Below, in pieces: positions 1 through 8,248 of a stretch of 64,000 nt of DNA (positions are counted from its first letter, which is position 1; every line of letters begins with the position of its first letter). The position numbers and the translations under genes were made by a program. Source of the stretch: JANYHH01 sp965249745 (lineage in GTDB: Bacteria > Deinococcota > Deinococci > Deinococcales > JAAFIG01); NCBI GenBank assembly GCA_965249745.1, contig OZ252252.1:2976001-3040000 (forward strand), written 5' to 3'. The notes below the pieces were generated by a model that was given only the letters and a program-made list of their open reading frames with translations, was not told the origin of the DNA and ran no database searches.

Positions 1-94
1 CGAGGTGCAGCCGCACGAGGTCGCCGTGCGCCGCGGCGAAGCCGTGCAAGCTATCCATCAGGTACGACTCCGGGGTGTTGATAAATTTCTTCAC
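1..94 (-). CDS. dhaK: DhaK-type dihydroxyacetone kinase subunit, N-terminus only (first copy)
   Basis: The gene runs off the left edge; only about 31 residues are visible. They begin with a GTG start and read MKKFINTPESYLMDSLHGFA, closely matching the start of the complete DhaK at 8245-9234 (MKKFINTADRFVLETLSGFA). The GTG overlaps the TGA of the upstream dhaL by 4 bases (GTGA), so the two are translationally coupled. DhaK binds a small ketone such as dihydroxyacetone, forming a hemiaminal with a histidine, and DhaL supplies the phosphate. The substrate-binding region is outside the window, so specificity cannot be judged. It is the last visible gene of the ABC transporter operon. Confidence 0.85.
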   Translation of the reverse strand, partial: MKKFINTPESYLMDSLHGFAAAHGDLVRLHL

Positions 95-717
95 GCGCCC
101 CTCCCGGCGAGGTCGCAAATCGCGGTGATAATCAGTTGACTCGAGCGTGCGCCAGGGTCAATGTGCCCGATAGCACGCTCCCCCAGAAAGCTGGCCCGAC
201 CCTTCGTGGCAATCATGTCTTTCGTGGCCAGCATCCCGTGCTCGGCTTGGGTTTTAATCGCCTCGAGCAGCGCCGTGTTCGGGGTGTTCTGGGCGGCGAG
301 GGTCTGAAACGTCTCCGAGACCGGGATCAGCACGTCCAGCATCGTCTTCTCCCCGACGCCCGCCTTGCCTCGAGCCGCCATCTGCGCCACGCCCGCCTTG
401 AACATCTCGGCCAAGGTACTCGGGGTCAGTTCCTCGGCGGGCGTTTTCGCCATGCCCATCAGTAAGGACGCCAGGAGCGGCCCGCTCGAGCCGCCAACTG
501 TGGAGAGCAGCTTGTTGGCGCTCACGGAGAGCGCCCGCTGGAATTCTTCGCCCGCAATCTGCGCCCGCATCGCTTGCAGCGCCTCTAAACCGCGCATCAG
601 GTTGAAGACGTGATCGCCGTCCCCAATCGCCTGATCGAGCTGCGCCAGTTCGTCGCGGTGCTGCGTGATCGTCGTGTAGGCCGCGTCTATGCAATCCATG
701 ACATCAGAGCCGTTCAT
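91..717 (-). CDS. dhaL: DhaL-type dihydroxyacetone kinase nucleotide-binding subunit (first copy)
   Basis: 208 residues, normal for DhaL. The ATP/Mg-binding motif IGDGDHVFNLMRG lies near residues 31-43; the clustered aspartates coordinate magnesium in the family. The C-terminus keeps the LGERAIGHIDPGA segment typical of DhaL. The ATG overlaps the TGA of the upstream ABC ATPase (ATGA at 714-717), and its stop overlaps the dhaK start. No PTS component (DhaM) is visible, so an ATP-dependent kinase is more likely than a PTS-dependent one. With the transporter upstream, the pair probably phosphorylates the imported triose or tetrose; the exact substrate is unknown. Confidence 0.9.
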   Translation of the reverse strand: MNGSDVMDCIDAAYTTITQHRDELAQLDQAIGDGDHVFNLMRGLEALQAMRAQIAGEEFQRALSVSANKLLSTVGGSSGPLLASLLMGMAKTPAEELTPSTLAEMFKAGVAQMAARGKAGVGEKTMLDVLIPVSETFQTLAAQNTPNTALLEAIKTQAEHGMLATKDMIATKGRASFLGERAIGHIDPGARSSQLIITAICDLAGRGA

Positions 718-1736
718 GTCCGTATCCTTTCGCCGTTCGTATCAAAGAAGAGTCGTCGCGCCGCTGGGATCTCGAGCCGCACTGACTGCCCGCGCCGCAA
801 CCCGCTGTCCACGTTGACGAGGGCGCGAATTTCCCCAAGCGGACTCGAGGCGAGAATCTGGTGCTGTGAGCCGAGACTTTCGATGACTTCTACGGTTCCC
901 AGCACGGTGCCGGGTTGACTGTGATCGCCGACCTGCACGTCCTCAGGTCGGGTGGCCAGAGTCGCCGCGCCGTTCGGGACGCCGGAATCGCACCAGGCGA
1001 GCGGCAGGACATTAATCGGCGGCGTGCCAAGTCGCTGCGCCACGTACAAGGAATCCGGGTCGTCGTAGACCTGGCGTGGACTCGAGGCTTGGCGCAGGAT
1101 TCCATGCTCCAAGATGCCGATTCGATCCGCCAGCGTGGTGGCTTCGACCTGATCGTGGGTCACGTAGATCAGTGTCGCGCCGAGTTTATTTTGGATGCGT
1201 TTCAGCTCTGCTCGCAGGTCCTCGCGGAGCTTGGCGTCCAGGCTGGACATCGGTTCGTCCATCAGGAACAACTTGGGTTGCCGCACCAAGGCGCGCCCGA
1301 TGGCGACGCGCTGCATTTCGCCGCCGGAGAGTTTGGTCGCCTTGTTGCTGAGCTTGGAATCAATTCGCAGCAACTCCGCCACCTCGAGCACTCTCTTTTT
1401 CACCTCGGCTTCCGGGATGCGCCGCAGCGGTGAGCGCAAGGGAAAGGCCAGATTTTCAAAGACCGTGTAATGCGGGTAGAGCGAGTACTGCTGAAACACG
1501 AAGGCCACGTCCCGCGCCGCCGGGTGTGCCTCCGTGACATCCTGCCCGCCGATCAGCACCCGTCCCGCGTCCGGCGTCTCGAGTCCGGCCATCAAACGCA
1601 GCAAGGTCGTCTTGCCCGCGCCGCTCGGACCCAACAGGACCAGGAATTCGCCGTCAGAAACTTGCAACTCGAGGTTCTGCACGGCTTTCGTGCTGCCGAA
1701 CGATTTCGAGACCCCTTGAAACGCCGCATTAGCCAC
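714..1736 (-). CDS. ABC importer ATPase, carbohydrate type (second of two)
   Basis: 340 residues. Walker A is GPSGAGKTT (about residues 36-44), signature LSGGEMQR, Walker B LFLMDEPMSSLD, switch histidine in YVTHDQ. A C-terminal TOBE-like regulatory region follows, as in MalK/UgpC ATPases. The start is GTG, overlapping the upstream ATPase by 8 bases. Having two different ATPases in one operon resembles the GlpS/GlpT pair of the Rhizobium glycerol ABC transporter (family knowledge), which probably form a heterodimer. The substrate here is inferred only from the adjacent DhaK/DhaL kinases. Confidence 0.92.
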   Translation of the reverse strand: MANAAFQGVSKSFGSTKAVQNLELQVSDGEFLVLLGPSGAGKTTLLRLMAGLETPDAGRVLIGGQDVTEAHPAARDVAFVFQQYSLYPHYTVFENLAFPLRSPLRRIPEAEVKKRVLEVAELLRIDSKLSNKATKLSGGEMQRVAIGRALVRQPKLFLMDEPMSSLDAKLREDLRAELKRIQNKLGATLIYVTHDQVEATTLADRIGILEHGILRQASSPRQVYDDPDSLYVAQRLGTPPINVLPLAWCDSGVPNGAATLATRPEDVQVGDHSQPGTVLGTVEVIESLGSQHQILASSPLGEIRALVNVDSGLRRGQSVRLEIPAARRLFFDTNGERIRT

Positions 1737-2856
1737 GAGCCACCTCTGCCGCTCTGGGCGTCGTCCTTGCCACCGGATCGCTGACGGTGTAATCGCTCGC
1801 CATCAGCTTTTGCGAGTTCGCGTTGTACAGCAGCACCTTGCTCGAGTCGGGCAGCACCTGGGCTTGTGCCCCCAAAGTGATTTTCAAATTCTTGTCCACC
1901 CGCGCCCGCACCGTGCCTGCGCCGGTCTCCAAGGTCACGATCTGATGCGATCCCAAGTACTCCACCGCCTGCACCACGCCGGGAAGGCCGCCGCTCGAGA
2001 CGAGTCGCACGTGCTCGGGTCGCACGCCCAGCAGGGCGCTCTGAGCGGCTTCGTGGCAGCGCGGGATGGAGACGCTGATGCTTTGGAGGTTGATCGCCTT
2101 GTTCGTCACGTGAACCGCTTCGTCCACGCGCAAAAAGCTCATCGGGGGGGTACCGATGAACTGCCCGACGAACACACAGTTTGGGAAGTTGTACATCCGA
2201 TCCGGCGTGTCCACCTGCATGATCTCGCCCTGGTTCATGACCATCACGCGGTCGCCCATCAGCATCGCCTCGTGCTGATCGTGCGTCACGTACACGGTCG
2301 TGGCGTTCAGGCGGTCGTGCAGGCGGCGTAGCTCCAAACACATCAGTTCGCGGAACTCGGTGTCCAAGGTTCCGAGCGGTTCGTCCATCAGGAAGGCTTT
2401 CGGTTTACGAACGATTGCCCGCCCGAGCGCCACACGCTGCCGATCCCCGCCCGACAGCCCGCTGACACCTTTGTCTAGCAGGTGATCAATTTTCAGCATC
2501 CGGGCGATCTCCTCGACTCGAGTTTTTATCTCTGTTTTCGAGTACCGTTCGTTTTCCAGCGGAAACGCCATGTTCTGGCGCACGTTCATGTGCGGGTAGA
2601 GCGCGAACAGTTGGAACACGAAGGCGATATCGCGCGCTCTGGCGCGGCGAAAGGTCACGTCGTCGCCGTCCAAGATGATCTCGCCCGAGGTCGGGATTTC
2701 GATTCCGGCGATCATTCGTAGCGTCGTGGTTTTGCCGCAGCCGCTGGGCCCGAGCAAGACAAAAAACTCGCCGTCGTGAATCGTGAAGTTGGAGTTCTTC
2801 ACAGCCGTGAAAGCCGCGAAGCGCTTGTGCAGGTTGTTGACCGTGATGTCAGCCAT
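1729..2856 (-). CDS. ABC importer ATPase, carbohydrate type (first of two)
   Basis: 375 residues. Walker A GPSGCGKTT, signature LSGGDRQR, Walker B AFLMDEPLGTLD and switch histidine YVTHDQHE are all present, so the ATPase should be active. The C-terminal regulatory domain extends to about residue 355, followed by a short polar tail. It starts 2 bases after the small membrane-protein gene and overlaps the next ATPase by 8 bases. It likely pairs with that second ATPase under the two permeases. Confidence 0.92.
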   Translation of the reverse strand: MADITVNNLHKRFAAFTAVKNSNFTIHDGEFFVLLGPSGCGKTTTLRMIAGIEIPTSGEIILDGDDVTFRRARARDIAFVFQLFALYPHMNVRQNMAFPLENERYSKTEIKTRVEEIARMLKIDHLLDKGVSGLSGGDRQRVALGRAIVRKPKAFLMDEPLGTLDTEFRELMCLELRRLHDRLNATTVYVTHDQHEAMLMGDRVMVMNQGEIMQVDTPDRMYNFPNCVFVGQFIGTPPMSFLRVDEAVHVTNKAINLQSISVSIPRCHEAAQSALLGVRPEHVRLVSSGGLPGVVQAVEYLGSHQIVTLETGAGTVRARVDKNLKITLGAQAQVLPDSSKVLLYNANSQKLMASDYTVSDPVARTTPRAAEVARG

Positions 2857-2858
2857 CG

Positions 2859-3056
2859 CTAATCCCGCAGCTTCGTGGCAACCGCAAATCCGATTGTCCC
2901 AGTCAAAATGACGACGAACGAGTACGAGTACAACACCAGGAAAAACGGTTGCATCAGCATGACGATGCCACCGAGAATCAGTCCAGCGGTCAGCGGCTCG
3001 AGCCTGGCTCGAGACCAGAGTTTGGGCGGACGAGTCGGAATCTCAGGCGTGTTCAT
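2859..3056 (-). CDS. Small membrane protein inside the ABC transporter operon
   Basis: 65 residues with a polar N-terminus and two hydrophobic stretches (about residues 23-42 and 44-60) ending VATKLRD. Its ATG overlaps the stop of the upstream permease (ATGA), and the ATPase gene begins 2 bases later, so it is a true operon member. A small membrane protein (GlpU) accompanies the Rhizobium glycerol transporter, but I cannot align this sequence with GlpU. A role as an accessory subunit is inference from position. Confidence 0.7.
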   Translation of the reverse strand: MNTPEIPTRPPKLWSRARLEPLTAGLILGGIVMLMQPFFLVLYSYSFVVILTGTIGFAVATKLRD

Positions 3057-4012
3057 TTGCGAATCGCTCCAAAGGTGATGCCGCGTAGCAGGTGATTGCG
3101 AAGCAGTACAGTGAAGATCAGCACGGGCAGCAGAAACAGGGCTGTCCCGGAGGCCATGGCGGGCCAGTCCAGTCCGCCCTCACCGATGATCGTCGGAATG
3201 AACGGCGGCGCGGTCTGCGCGTTACCGCTCGTCAAGAGCGACGAAAACGCGAACTCGTTCCAGGAAAAAATTAGACAGAAAATCGCCGTGGACGCGATCC
3301 CGGTCGCCGCCTGCGGCAGCACGATTTTGTAAAAGGCGTGAACCCGGCTATAGCCGTCAATCATCGCGGACTCCTCGTACTCTCGAGGAATCTCGTCCAT
3401 GAAGCCCTTTAAGAGCCAGACCGCGAGGCTGAGGTTGACGACTGTGTACAGCAGGATCATCCCCAGATGCGTGTCCGACAACCCGAGTGTGCGGTACATC
3501 AAGAAGATCGGGATCGCCACGGCGATCGGCGGCATCATCCGCGTGGAAAGAATGAAGAACAGCAGATCGGATTTGCCCGGAACGCGAAACCGGGAGAAAC
3601 CGTAGGCCGCGAGCGTCCCGAGAATCACGCTCAGAAAGGTGGAGCCAAAACCGATAACCAAGGAATTCAAGTACCGCCCGACGAAACTCGAGGGTCCAGC
3701 GACAACCATCTGCTGGTCTCGAGCCACGCGGTCCACCCAATTCTGCGGCGGCGGCAGCGCCGCCAAATCCTCGTTGCTGAGCCGCGTGCGGGTCGTGAAC
3801 AGGTTGACGGGACCCACGATAGACGGAGGCGTGAACAGTTTCGGTGGGTAGGCAATCGCGTCGTTCGGCGTGCGGCTGGCGGTCACGAAGATCCAGACCA
3901 AGGGAATCAAGGTGATGAAGGCGTAGAGGTACACGATTCCCCCCGCCAGCCAGCGTTGCCCTCTCGAGGGCTGCAAAGGGTCTTGTGTGTTCATGTTCAT
4001 AGATGGGGTCAT
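3053..4012 (-). CDS. ABC importer permease (MalG-like)
   Basis: 319 residues from an ATG that overlaps the previous permease's stop (ATGA at 4009-4012). A longer upstream start is possible, but overlap coupling is the rule in this operon. A membrane segment near residues 20-40 is followed by a periplasmic loop, then the multi-span domain with the ATPase-contact motif EESAMIDGYSRVHAFYKIVL. The MalG-like class is inferred from order and length. It pairs with the permease at 4009-4929. Confidence 0.9.
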   Translation of the reverse strand: MTPSMNMNTQDPLQPSRGQRWLAGGIVYLYAFITLIPLVWIFVTASRTPNDAIAYPPKLFTPPSIVGPVNLFTTRTRLSNEDLAALPPPQNWVDRVARDQQMVVAGPSSFVGRYLNSLVIGFGSTFLSVILGTLAAYGFSRFRVPGKSDLLFFILSTRMMPPIAVAIPIFLMYRTLGLSDTHLGMILLYTVVNLSLAVWLLKGFMDEIPREYEESAMIDGYSRVHAFYKIVLPQAATGIASTAIFCLIFSWNEFAFSSLLTSGNAQTAPPFIPTIIGEGGLDWPAMASGTALFLLPVLIFTVLLRNHLLRGITFGAIRK

Positions 4013-4929
4013 CGCTGTTTCACCCGCTCGAGGAAACGCACCAGAAGGTTGGAGAGGCCGTACACGGAGACGAACAGGATGATCGCAAAGGCGGCGCTGT
4101 AGCCGGTGCGCCATTTTTCAAACGCCTCGCGCTTCAACGTGATGCTCGCCAGTTCCGTGACCGACCCCGGCCCGCCGGAGGTCAGTTGATTCACCAGGTC
4201 AAACATCTTGAAGTTCTCAATGAACCGGAACAGCAGCGCCAAAATTAGAAACGGTAGCAGCATCGGCAGCGTGATCCGCCAGAACTTCGTCCACTCTGAG
4301 GCGCGATCCACCTCGGCGGCCTCGTACAGGTAATCCGGGATGGATCGCAAGCCCGCCAGGATCAGCAACATGACATATGGCGTCCACATCCAGCTATCCA
4401 CCAGGACAATCGCCCACGGCGCGAGGTTGACATCCCCCAGCATCGTGAAGCCGCCCGGCACGCCGAACAGCCCGACCAGGTAATTGAAGATGCCGTACTG
4501 CGGTTGAAAGAAGTACGTCCAGAAGGTACCGACGACCGCCGGGGAGAGCATCATCGGCAGCAGGATCACCGTCGTCAGCGTCGCGTGCCCGGTGAACTTG
4601 CGGTTCAGCAGCCAAGCCAACCCAAATCCCAAGGTCATCTGAATCAGAATCGTCCAGAACAAGAAGTGAGATGTGGCCTGCAACCGCGCCCAGATTTCGG
4701 GATCGGACAGCAGGCGACTGTAATTCTCAAAACCCACAGCGACCGTCGGCGAGTTCGGACGGTTGGCGCGGTAGTTCGTGAAGGACAAGTAAATCGTCCA
4801 CAGCAGCGGGAAGACATTGAACGCCAGCAAGAGTGCAATCGCCGGGCCGCAGAACAACCACGCCAACGAGCGATCTGACACCCCAGCCCCTCGAGTCTGG
4901 ATTGGCGTGACGAGTTGAGCAGCTTTCAT
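4009..4929 (-). CDS. ABC importer permease (MalF-like)
   Basis: 306 residues. The start is placed at the ATG 5 bases after GGAG; a GTG two codons upstream is also possible. About six membrane segments are visible. The coupling motif EAAEVDRASEWTKFWRITLP is near-canonical for binding-protein-dependent permeases. A hairpin (5040-5075) separates it from the binding-protein gene. Confidence 0.92.
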   Translation of the reverse strand: MKAAQLVTPIQTRGAGVSDRSLAWLFCGPAIALLLAFNVFPLLWTIYLSFTNYRANRPNSPTVAVGFENYSRLLSDPEIWARLQATSHFLFWTILIQMTLGFGLAWLLNRKFTGHATLTTVILLPMMLSPAVVGTFWTYFFQPQYGIFNYLVGLFGVPGGFTMLGDVNLAPWAIVLVDSWMWTPYVMLLILAGLRSIPDYLYEAAEVDRASEWTKFWRITLPMLLPFLILALLFRFIENFKMFDLVNQLTSGGPGSVTELASITLKREAFEKWRTGYSAAFAIILFVSVYGLSNLLVRFLERVKQR

Positions 4930-5039
4930 GAACACTCCAGTTGGGGTGGCTCGAAGGTTCCAAGCTCGAGTTCCGGTTTTGTGGTGGGCGAGACTCGCCT
5001 CGCTCTTACGCTCACGTCTGGCAGGCGATTGGTAGCGTG

Positions 5040-5075
5040 ACCGGGCGCAGCCTCATCTCTCGAGCTGCGCCCGGT
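5040..5075 (-). terminator. Hairpin between binding-protein and permease genes
   Basis: A perfect 12-bp stem (ACCGGGCGCAGC at 5040-5051 pairing with 5064-5075) with a 12-base loop, just after the binding-protein stop. There is no long T run. It more likely causes partial termination or protects the binding-protein mRNA 3' end, giving more binding protein than permease. Confidence 0.6.
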
Positions 5076-5080
5076 TTCAT

Positions 5081-6415
5081 TCACTTGATCTTGCCGTCTT
5101 CTTTGAAGATCGTCGTCCAGTCCTGCACCAGTTCGTCTAGCGCTTCCTTGGCGGTTCCCTTGTCAGCCACGACGTACTCGTGAACGCGTTTCTGCATCGC
5201 AATCAACAACTGCGCGTAGGTCGGTTCCTGCCAGAAGTCCTTGACGATCGCCAGCGAATCCGCGAAGACCGGGGCGTAGGGTTTGCTCGTCAGGAAGCCC
5301 TTGGCTTTGACGACGCTGTTCGCCACGGAGAAGCCACCGACATCCCACCAGCGCTTCTGAGTTTCGGGCTGCGCGAACCACTGCAAGTATTGCAGCGCCG
5401 CCTCTTGCTTGCTGGAATAACTGACGACGCTCATGCCCTGCCCGCCGAGCGTCGCGCCTTTCGTCGTGCCAGTCGGATTGACGAAGAAGCCAGTCTTGCT
5501 GCCGCCGATCACCGGGTCTTTGGCGATGCCGGGGAAGAAAGCGATGAAGTTCATCTGCATCGCCACCTGACCAGACTTGTAGGCATCTAAATTTTCCGTC
5601 ATGTACGCGTTACTGTGACCGGGCGGGGTGCAACACTTGTAGAGACTCTTGTAAAACTCGAGACCCGCGATCGCGTTCTTGGAGTTCGTATATCCCTCGA
5701 GGTCGTAGGGCTTCTTGGGGTTGTCGTACTGCATCCCCCAGGCGTACAGCGCCGAGGTCGCACCCATCGTGATCCCCTCGGAGCCGCGCTCGGTGTAGAT
5801 CGCTGCGCCGTAGACCTTTTTTTTGTCAATCGTGCGACCTTGGAAGAACGTGGCGATGTCGCGCAGTTGCTTGTAGGTCGTCGGTGGTTTCAGGTCGTAC
5901 TTGTACTTGGCTTTGAAGGCGGCTTTCAGGTCGGTGCGCGAGAACCAGTCCTTGCGGTAGGTCCAGGCGACCGCGTCGCCCATCGCGGGCAGAGAGTAAT
6001 AGTTGTCTGACCCCTTGGGCCAGGTGGAGTACGCGTTGACGGCCGCGGGCATGAAATCAGCCATGTTGATTTTGGCCTTGGTGAAGAAATCGTTGAGCTT
6101 GACGTAATGTCCTTCGGTCGCGGCCGTGCCGATCCACTGACTGTCGCCGATCATCACGTCGCAGAGCTTGCCTCGAGAGTTCAGCTCGTTCAGCATTCGC
6201 TCGGCGTAATTCGTCCACGGGATAAATTCAAACTTCATCTTGATGCCGCTCTTGGCGGTGAAGTCCTTGCTGAGTTCCACGAGCGCGTTGGCGGGGTCCC
6301 AGGCGGCCCAGCAGAGCGTCAACTCCTGGGTCTGGGCGCGGGTGTAGCCCCCTACGGCGGCGATCCCGCCGATGCTGGCAGCGCCGAGCAGGGCAAGTCC
6401 AATGCGTTTGTTCAT
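5081..6415 (-). CDS. Extracellular solute-binding protein of the ABC importer
   Basis: 444 residues from ATG at 6415, chosen because AGGAG lies just upstream and the protein then begins with a clean signal peptide (MNKRIGLALLGAASIGGIAA, cleavage probably after the YTRAQ region). The mature part has the family-1 binding-protein pattern, with an FEFIPWTNYAERMLNEL segment and later GGQGMSVVSYSSKQEAALQYL. It captures the substrate outside the membrane for the two permeases. It is the first gene of its transcription unit and is preceded by a 400-base gap holding a candidate IclR operator. Confidence 0.92.
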   Translation of the reverse strand: MNKRIGLALLGAASIGGIAAVGGYTRAQTQELTLCWAAWDPANALVELSKDFTAKSGIKMKFEFIPWTNYAERMLNELNSRGKLCDVMIGDSQWIGTAATEGHYVKLNDFFTKAKINMADFMPAAVNAYSTWPKGSDNYYSLPAMGDAVAWTYRKDWFSRTDLKAAFKAKYKYDLKPPTTYKQLRDIATFFQGRTIDKKKVYGAAIYTERGSEGITMGATSALYAWGMQYDNPKKPYDLEGYTNSKNAIAGLEFYKSLYKCCTPPGHSNAYMTENLDAYKSGQVAMQMNFIAFFPGIAKDPVIGGSKTGFFVNPTGTTKGATLGGQGMSVVSYSSKQEAALQYLQWFAQPETQKRWWDVGGFSVANSVVKAKGFLTSKPYAPVFADSLAIVKDFWQEPTYAQLLIAMQKRVHEYVVADKGTAKEALDELVQDWTTIFKEDGKIK

Positions 6416-6572
6416 GGGTCTCCTCGAAGATAGCAATAGAGGGCGGCGCTGTCGCAAGGATGCTTGCGGCAACAACGAAGTTCGCAGACTCGAGAACCAC
6501 CAGTCTGAGGCGGCTCGAGGTGACGTTGGGTCAGCCGTGCGGACAGCGGCTAACTCTCTGTCATGTCGGTCC

Positions 6573-6593
6573 GTGTTCGATAATGTCGAATAC
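6573..6593. promoter_or_regulatory. Candidate IclR-family operator
   Basis: An interrupted inverted repeat GTGTTCGA-TAATG-TCGAATAC with 7 of 8 arm positions complementary. It sits about 160 bases before the binding-protein start. The half-site GTTCGATAA resembles operators known for IclR-family regulators such as PcaU. The remaining 6416-6821 gap contains several CTCGAG sites but no gene that I can see. Confidence 0.55.
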
Positions 6594-6821
6594 CGTTTCA
6601 AGATACTAACTCGAGACACACTTGTCAAGCCCTAGCCAACTCAGCCGCTCGAGCCGCCATGACCCTCTCGAGCCGCCACGTCGGGCGGGCGCACCTGCTA
6701 CAAAAACGCTAATCTAGCTCCGCACGAGCGTTTGAACCGCTTCAAGAATCTTCTTGGAATTGACACACACCTCGAGATAGATCACCCAACCAGGATCGCT
6801 CGAGACGTGTGTGGGAGGGGT

Positions 6822-7565
6822 TCAACCCATCAACCGCGCACCCAATTCCCTCGAGATATGCCGCGCCGCTTCCAATACCAGCAGCACCAGTTCCTCTCTC
6901 GGTTCGCCGTCCAGCAGAAGTTCCCGCACCGCCCCGGAAATTCCAATCGCGCCAATCGTTTCCTGCTTGCGGTCCACGATTGGCGCGGCAAATCCCGCCT
7001 CGCTCAGCACGGCTTCCTCGTTCTCGAGCGCCCAGCCTTGCTCGCGGATCTGGAGCCATTCAGCGCTGAGTTTCACCAGGTCGGTTCGCGTGTTCTTCGT
7101 CAGGCGCGCGAGGGTTTTCAATTCCGGGTTCAGGTGCGCCGCCAGAACCTTCCCGAGGGCGGTCGCGTGCAGCGGGAAGTTGGACCCGACCTCTAGGATC
7201 TGCAAGCTGTTATCCGGGCGAAACACGTGATGGACGATCAGGGCGTGACCGCCGCGCAGCACGGCGACGCGCACGCTGCACCGGGTTTTCTGCGCCAACC
7301 AGTCCGCTCTAGAGAGAGAGCGCTGACGAAGTTCGTTGACATCTAGGTAACTCGTGCCCAACTCCAAAAGCGTGTGCCCGAGCTGGTATTTCCCGGTATC
7401 GCTGTCCTGCTCCACGAAGCCCTCGTCGCGCAAAGTCGCCAGCAATCCGTGAATCGTGCCCTTCGCCAAGTCCAACTGCTCTGAGAGTTCCGAGACACCC
7501 AAGCGCCTCGAGCCGGACAGACAACGCAGAATCGCCACCGCCCGCTGCACCGACTGAATGCTCAT
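6822..7565 (-). CDS. IclR-family transcriptional regulator
   Basis: 247 residues from an ATG that overlaps the dhaL stop (ATGA at 7562-7565); a longer frame upstream is ignored because it lies inside dhaL. Residues 1-65 form the winged helix (SVQRAVAILRCL, LAKGTIHGLLATL); the remainder is the effector-binding domain with HATALGKVLAAHL. It is co-transcribed with dhaK and dhaL and likely controls both this unit and the neighbouring transporter. The effector may be the kinase substrate or product (inference). Confidence 0.92.
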   Translation of the reverse strand: MSIQSVQRAVAILRCLSGSRRLGVSELSEQLDLAKGTIHGLLATLRDEGFVEQDSDTGKYQLGHTLLELGTSYLDVNELRQRSLSRADWLAQKTRCSVRVAVLRGGHALIVHHVFRPDNSLQILEVGSNFPLHATALGKVLAAHLNPELKTLARLTKNTRTDLVKLSAEWLQIREQGWALENEEAVLSEAGFAAPIVDRKQETIGAIGISGAVRELLLDGEPREELVLLVLEAARHISRELGARLMG

Positions 7566-8248
7566 GCCTCGGCCAGTTCGGGTGAATCTGATAATGCGCG
7601 ATGAAGCGCCTCGAAGATGAAAACCGTGCTGACCGCGCCGGGGTCCTGATGCCCAATCGCGCGATCCCCTAAGTACGATGCCCGCCCTTTCAATGCGACC
7701 ATCGGCGCGGTCAGCTTCGCCCCAGCTTCCGCCGCCCGCCACGCGTCTCGAGTCGCCGCGACAAGACTGGCCCCGCGAATTGCCGCCTCGAGCAGGGCGG
7801 TCACGGCGGGTGCGAGCGCGTCCACCATCGTTTTCTCGCCGAGTTCGGCCGCGCCGAGTTCGGTCACGGCTTCCAACCCCAGGCGCAGGGCGTGCGCGAA
7901 ATCCTCGAGCGAGACGGTCTCCTCACCCTCGAGAACCTTTCCGGCGCGGCGCAACGCCACGCCCCAGAGCGGGCCGCTGGCACCTCCAACGCTGCTCATC
8001 AGAGCGGTTCCGGCGGTGCTCAAGACCTCGCTCGGGAGGGCAGTTTCGGGCAGGGTCGTCAATCGAGTTTGAATGCTCTCAAAGCCGCGCATCATGTTGA
8101 CGCCGTGATCCGCGTCGCCAATCGCGGCATCGAGTTGGGTCAGGTACTCGCACTGCTGGGTCATCGCGGCGGCGCACCGCAGCATCCAATCGCGCAGATG
8201 GGCTTGGTGCAACGCGGCTGGCAGGAGCGGATCGGCGGGCAACGTCAT
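7562..8248 (-). CDS. dhaL: DhaL-type dihydroxyacetone kinase nucleotide-binding subunit (second copy)
   Basis: 228 residues from the ATG overlapping the dhaK stop (ATGA at 8245-8248). Contains the magnesium/ATP motif IGDADHGVNMMRG and C-terminal GRASYLGDRAIGHQDPGA. It shares clear similarity with the DhaL at 91-717 but is diverged, so this is an old duplication or two independent acquisitions. It forms a three-gene unit dhaK-dhaL-iclR. Confidence 0.92.
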   Translation of the reverse strand: MTLPADPLLPAALHQAHLRDWMLRCAAAMTQQCEYLTQLDAAIGDADHGVNMMRGFESIQTRLTTLPETALPSEVLSTAGTALMSSVGGASGPLWGVALRRAGKVLEGEETVSLEDFAHALRLGLEAVTELGAAELGEKTMVDALAPAVTALLEAAIRGASLVAATRDAWRAAEAGAKLTAPMVALKGRASYLGDRAIGHQDPGAVSTVFIFEALHRALSDSPELAEA

